Shown here one piece after another: positions 63,668-64,000 of a stretch of 64,000 nt of DNA. Positions within the stretch are counted from its first letter, which is position 1, and each line of letters starts with the position of its first letter. The stretch is from Candidatus Nitromaritima sp. SCGC AAA288-L16. Its GTDB lineage: Bacteria > Nitrospinota > Nitrospinia > Nitrospinales > VA-1. The notes beneath the pieces were generated by a model. It did not search any database, was not told where the DNA came from, and saw nothing but the letters and a program-made list of their open reading frames with translations. The stretch is taken from positions 39,367 to 103,366 of the forward strand of contig AQTY01000004.1 in assembly GCA_000372225.1 (NCBI GenBank). The letters run 5' to 3'. The translations under genes and the position numbers were made by a program.

Positions 63668-64000
63668 TTGTAAACCCAGAATAATTAGAATGGAATAGTT
63701 ATCAAAAAATCAGTCTCTTCAACCGATCATTAATGGCCAGTATATATATTACTTACAATGACTTGACACTATAGTTATAGAAAGACTCTTTAGTCAAGAA
63801 TAAAATATCATTCCAAGTCTTTACCTCGTCCATAGGTGGGGTTACGACGCTCAGAGATATGCTTTCTAAAGCAAAACCTCCATTGGAATTAGATAACTGC
63901 ATATTAAGTCCAATTAAATCAAAGTGGTTGGTAGGCCAAACTTTAAAACAAATTTAAGGCTCTTTTTTATAAAGCGACTCCCATAACGCTAGTAAAGTTG
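63668..64000. other. Right-edge stretch, weak coding signals only
   Basis: On the minus strand a 49-residue frame (63753-63902) and the end of a possible partial frame entering from the right edge (stop near 63954, reading TLLALWESLYKKEP) are visible. Neither has enough support to name. No repeat or tRNA is seen. Confidence 0.35.

Noticed and set aside
48738..64000. Second copy of the tmRNA 3' end as the other attachment site
   Set aside because: No repeat of the CCCCCCGCCTCCACCA region was found by eye to the right edge.

Overview
The window looks like a chromosomal segment of an AT-rich, free-living Gram-negative bacterium. Outer-membrane biology is clear: an MlaC-type lipid carrier, a LolD/LolE/LolA-like set, several lipoproteins and a beta-barrel protein. 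The 3' CCA is encoded in the tRNA gene, and there is a one-piece tmRNA. The many TPR proteins, GT-C glycosyltransferases and B12-type radical SAM enzymes would fit a marine Nitrospinota- or deltaproteobacteria-like genome, but that placement is inference only.

Layout. Positions 1-7000 carry a TPR protein that enters from the left edge and is fused in frame to a DciA-like (DUF721) N-terminus, a membrane glycosyltransferase, and a minus-strand group (HAD phosphatase, small-molecule nucleotidyltransferase, squalene-cyclase-like toroid protein, TPR lipoprotein). Positions 7011-10946 are a thiamine operon: promoter, TPP riboswitch with a terminator, then thiS-thiG-thiE-thiC. Positions 11080-25482 are mostly housekeeping: recN, mlaC, a DegT aminotransferase, uvrC, an NSS transporter, purM, glutamate dehydrogenase, yjbQ, a YiiM-type MOSC protein, DUF389 and DUF218 proteins.

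Positions 26559-33041 hold a co-directional envelope block: a DUF2059 protein, a beta-barrel protein, an ABC ATPase with two FtsX/LolE permeases, a LolA-like protein and a DUF1499 lipoprotein. This looks like an accessory inner-to-outer membrane lipid or lipoprotein export system. It is followed (33134-34059) by an unusual run of very short membrane-peptide genes, then a haem-dependent N-demethylase-like DUF3445 gene. Positions 35265-48215 mix a cobalamin-binding protein, ferredoxin, VOC and methyltransferase proteins, GT-C and GT4 glycosyltransferases, tRNA-Thr(CGT), an isoaspartyl peptidase and purD. Two decayed genes lie here: a DUF1566-like remnant and a YdeP-type molybdopterin oxidoreductase remnant.

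At 48372-48737 lies the tmRNA gene. Directly after its 3' CCA sits a truncated integrase N-terminus, a classical island boundary. Everything to the right edge is accessory in character: a PhyH dioxygenase, a methyltransferase, three cobalamin-type radical SAM proteins (two of them paralogues), a SPASM-type radical SAM protein, and a sugar-activation cluster (polyprenyl-phosphate glycosyltransferase, Gfo/Idh oxidoreductase, nucleotidyltransferase and a CBS-GHMP sugar kinase fusion). This right-hand region is the best candidate for an undescribed pathway, probably making or modifying a surface glycan or lipid. No CRISPR array, insertion sequence or transposase was seen.
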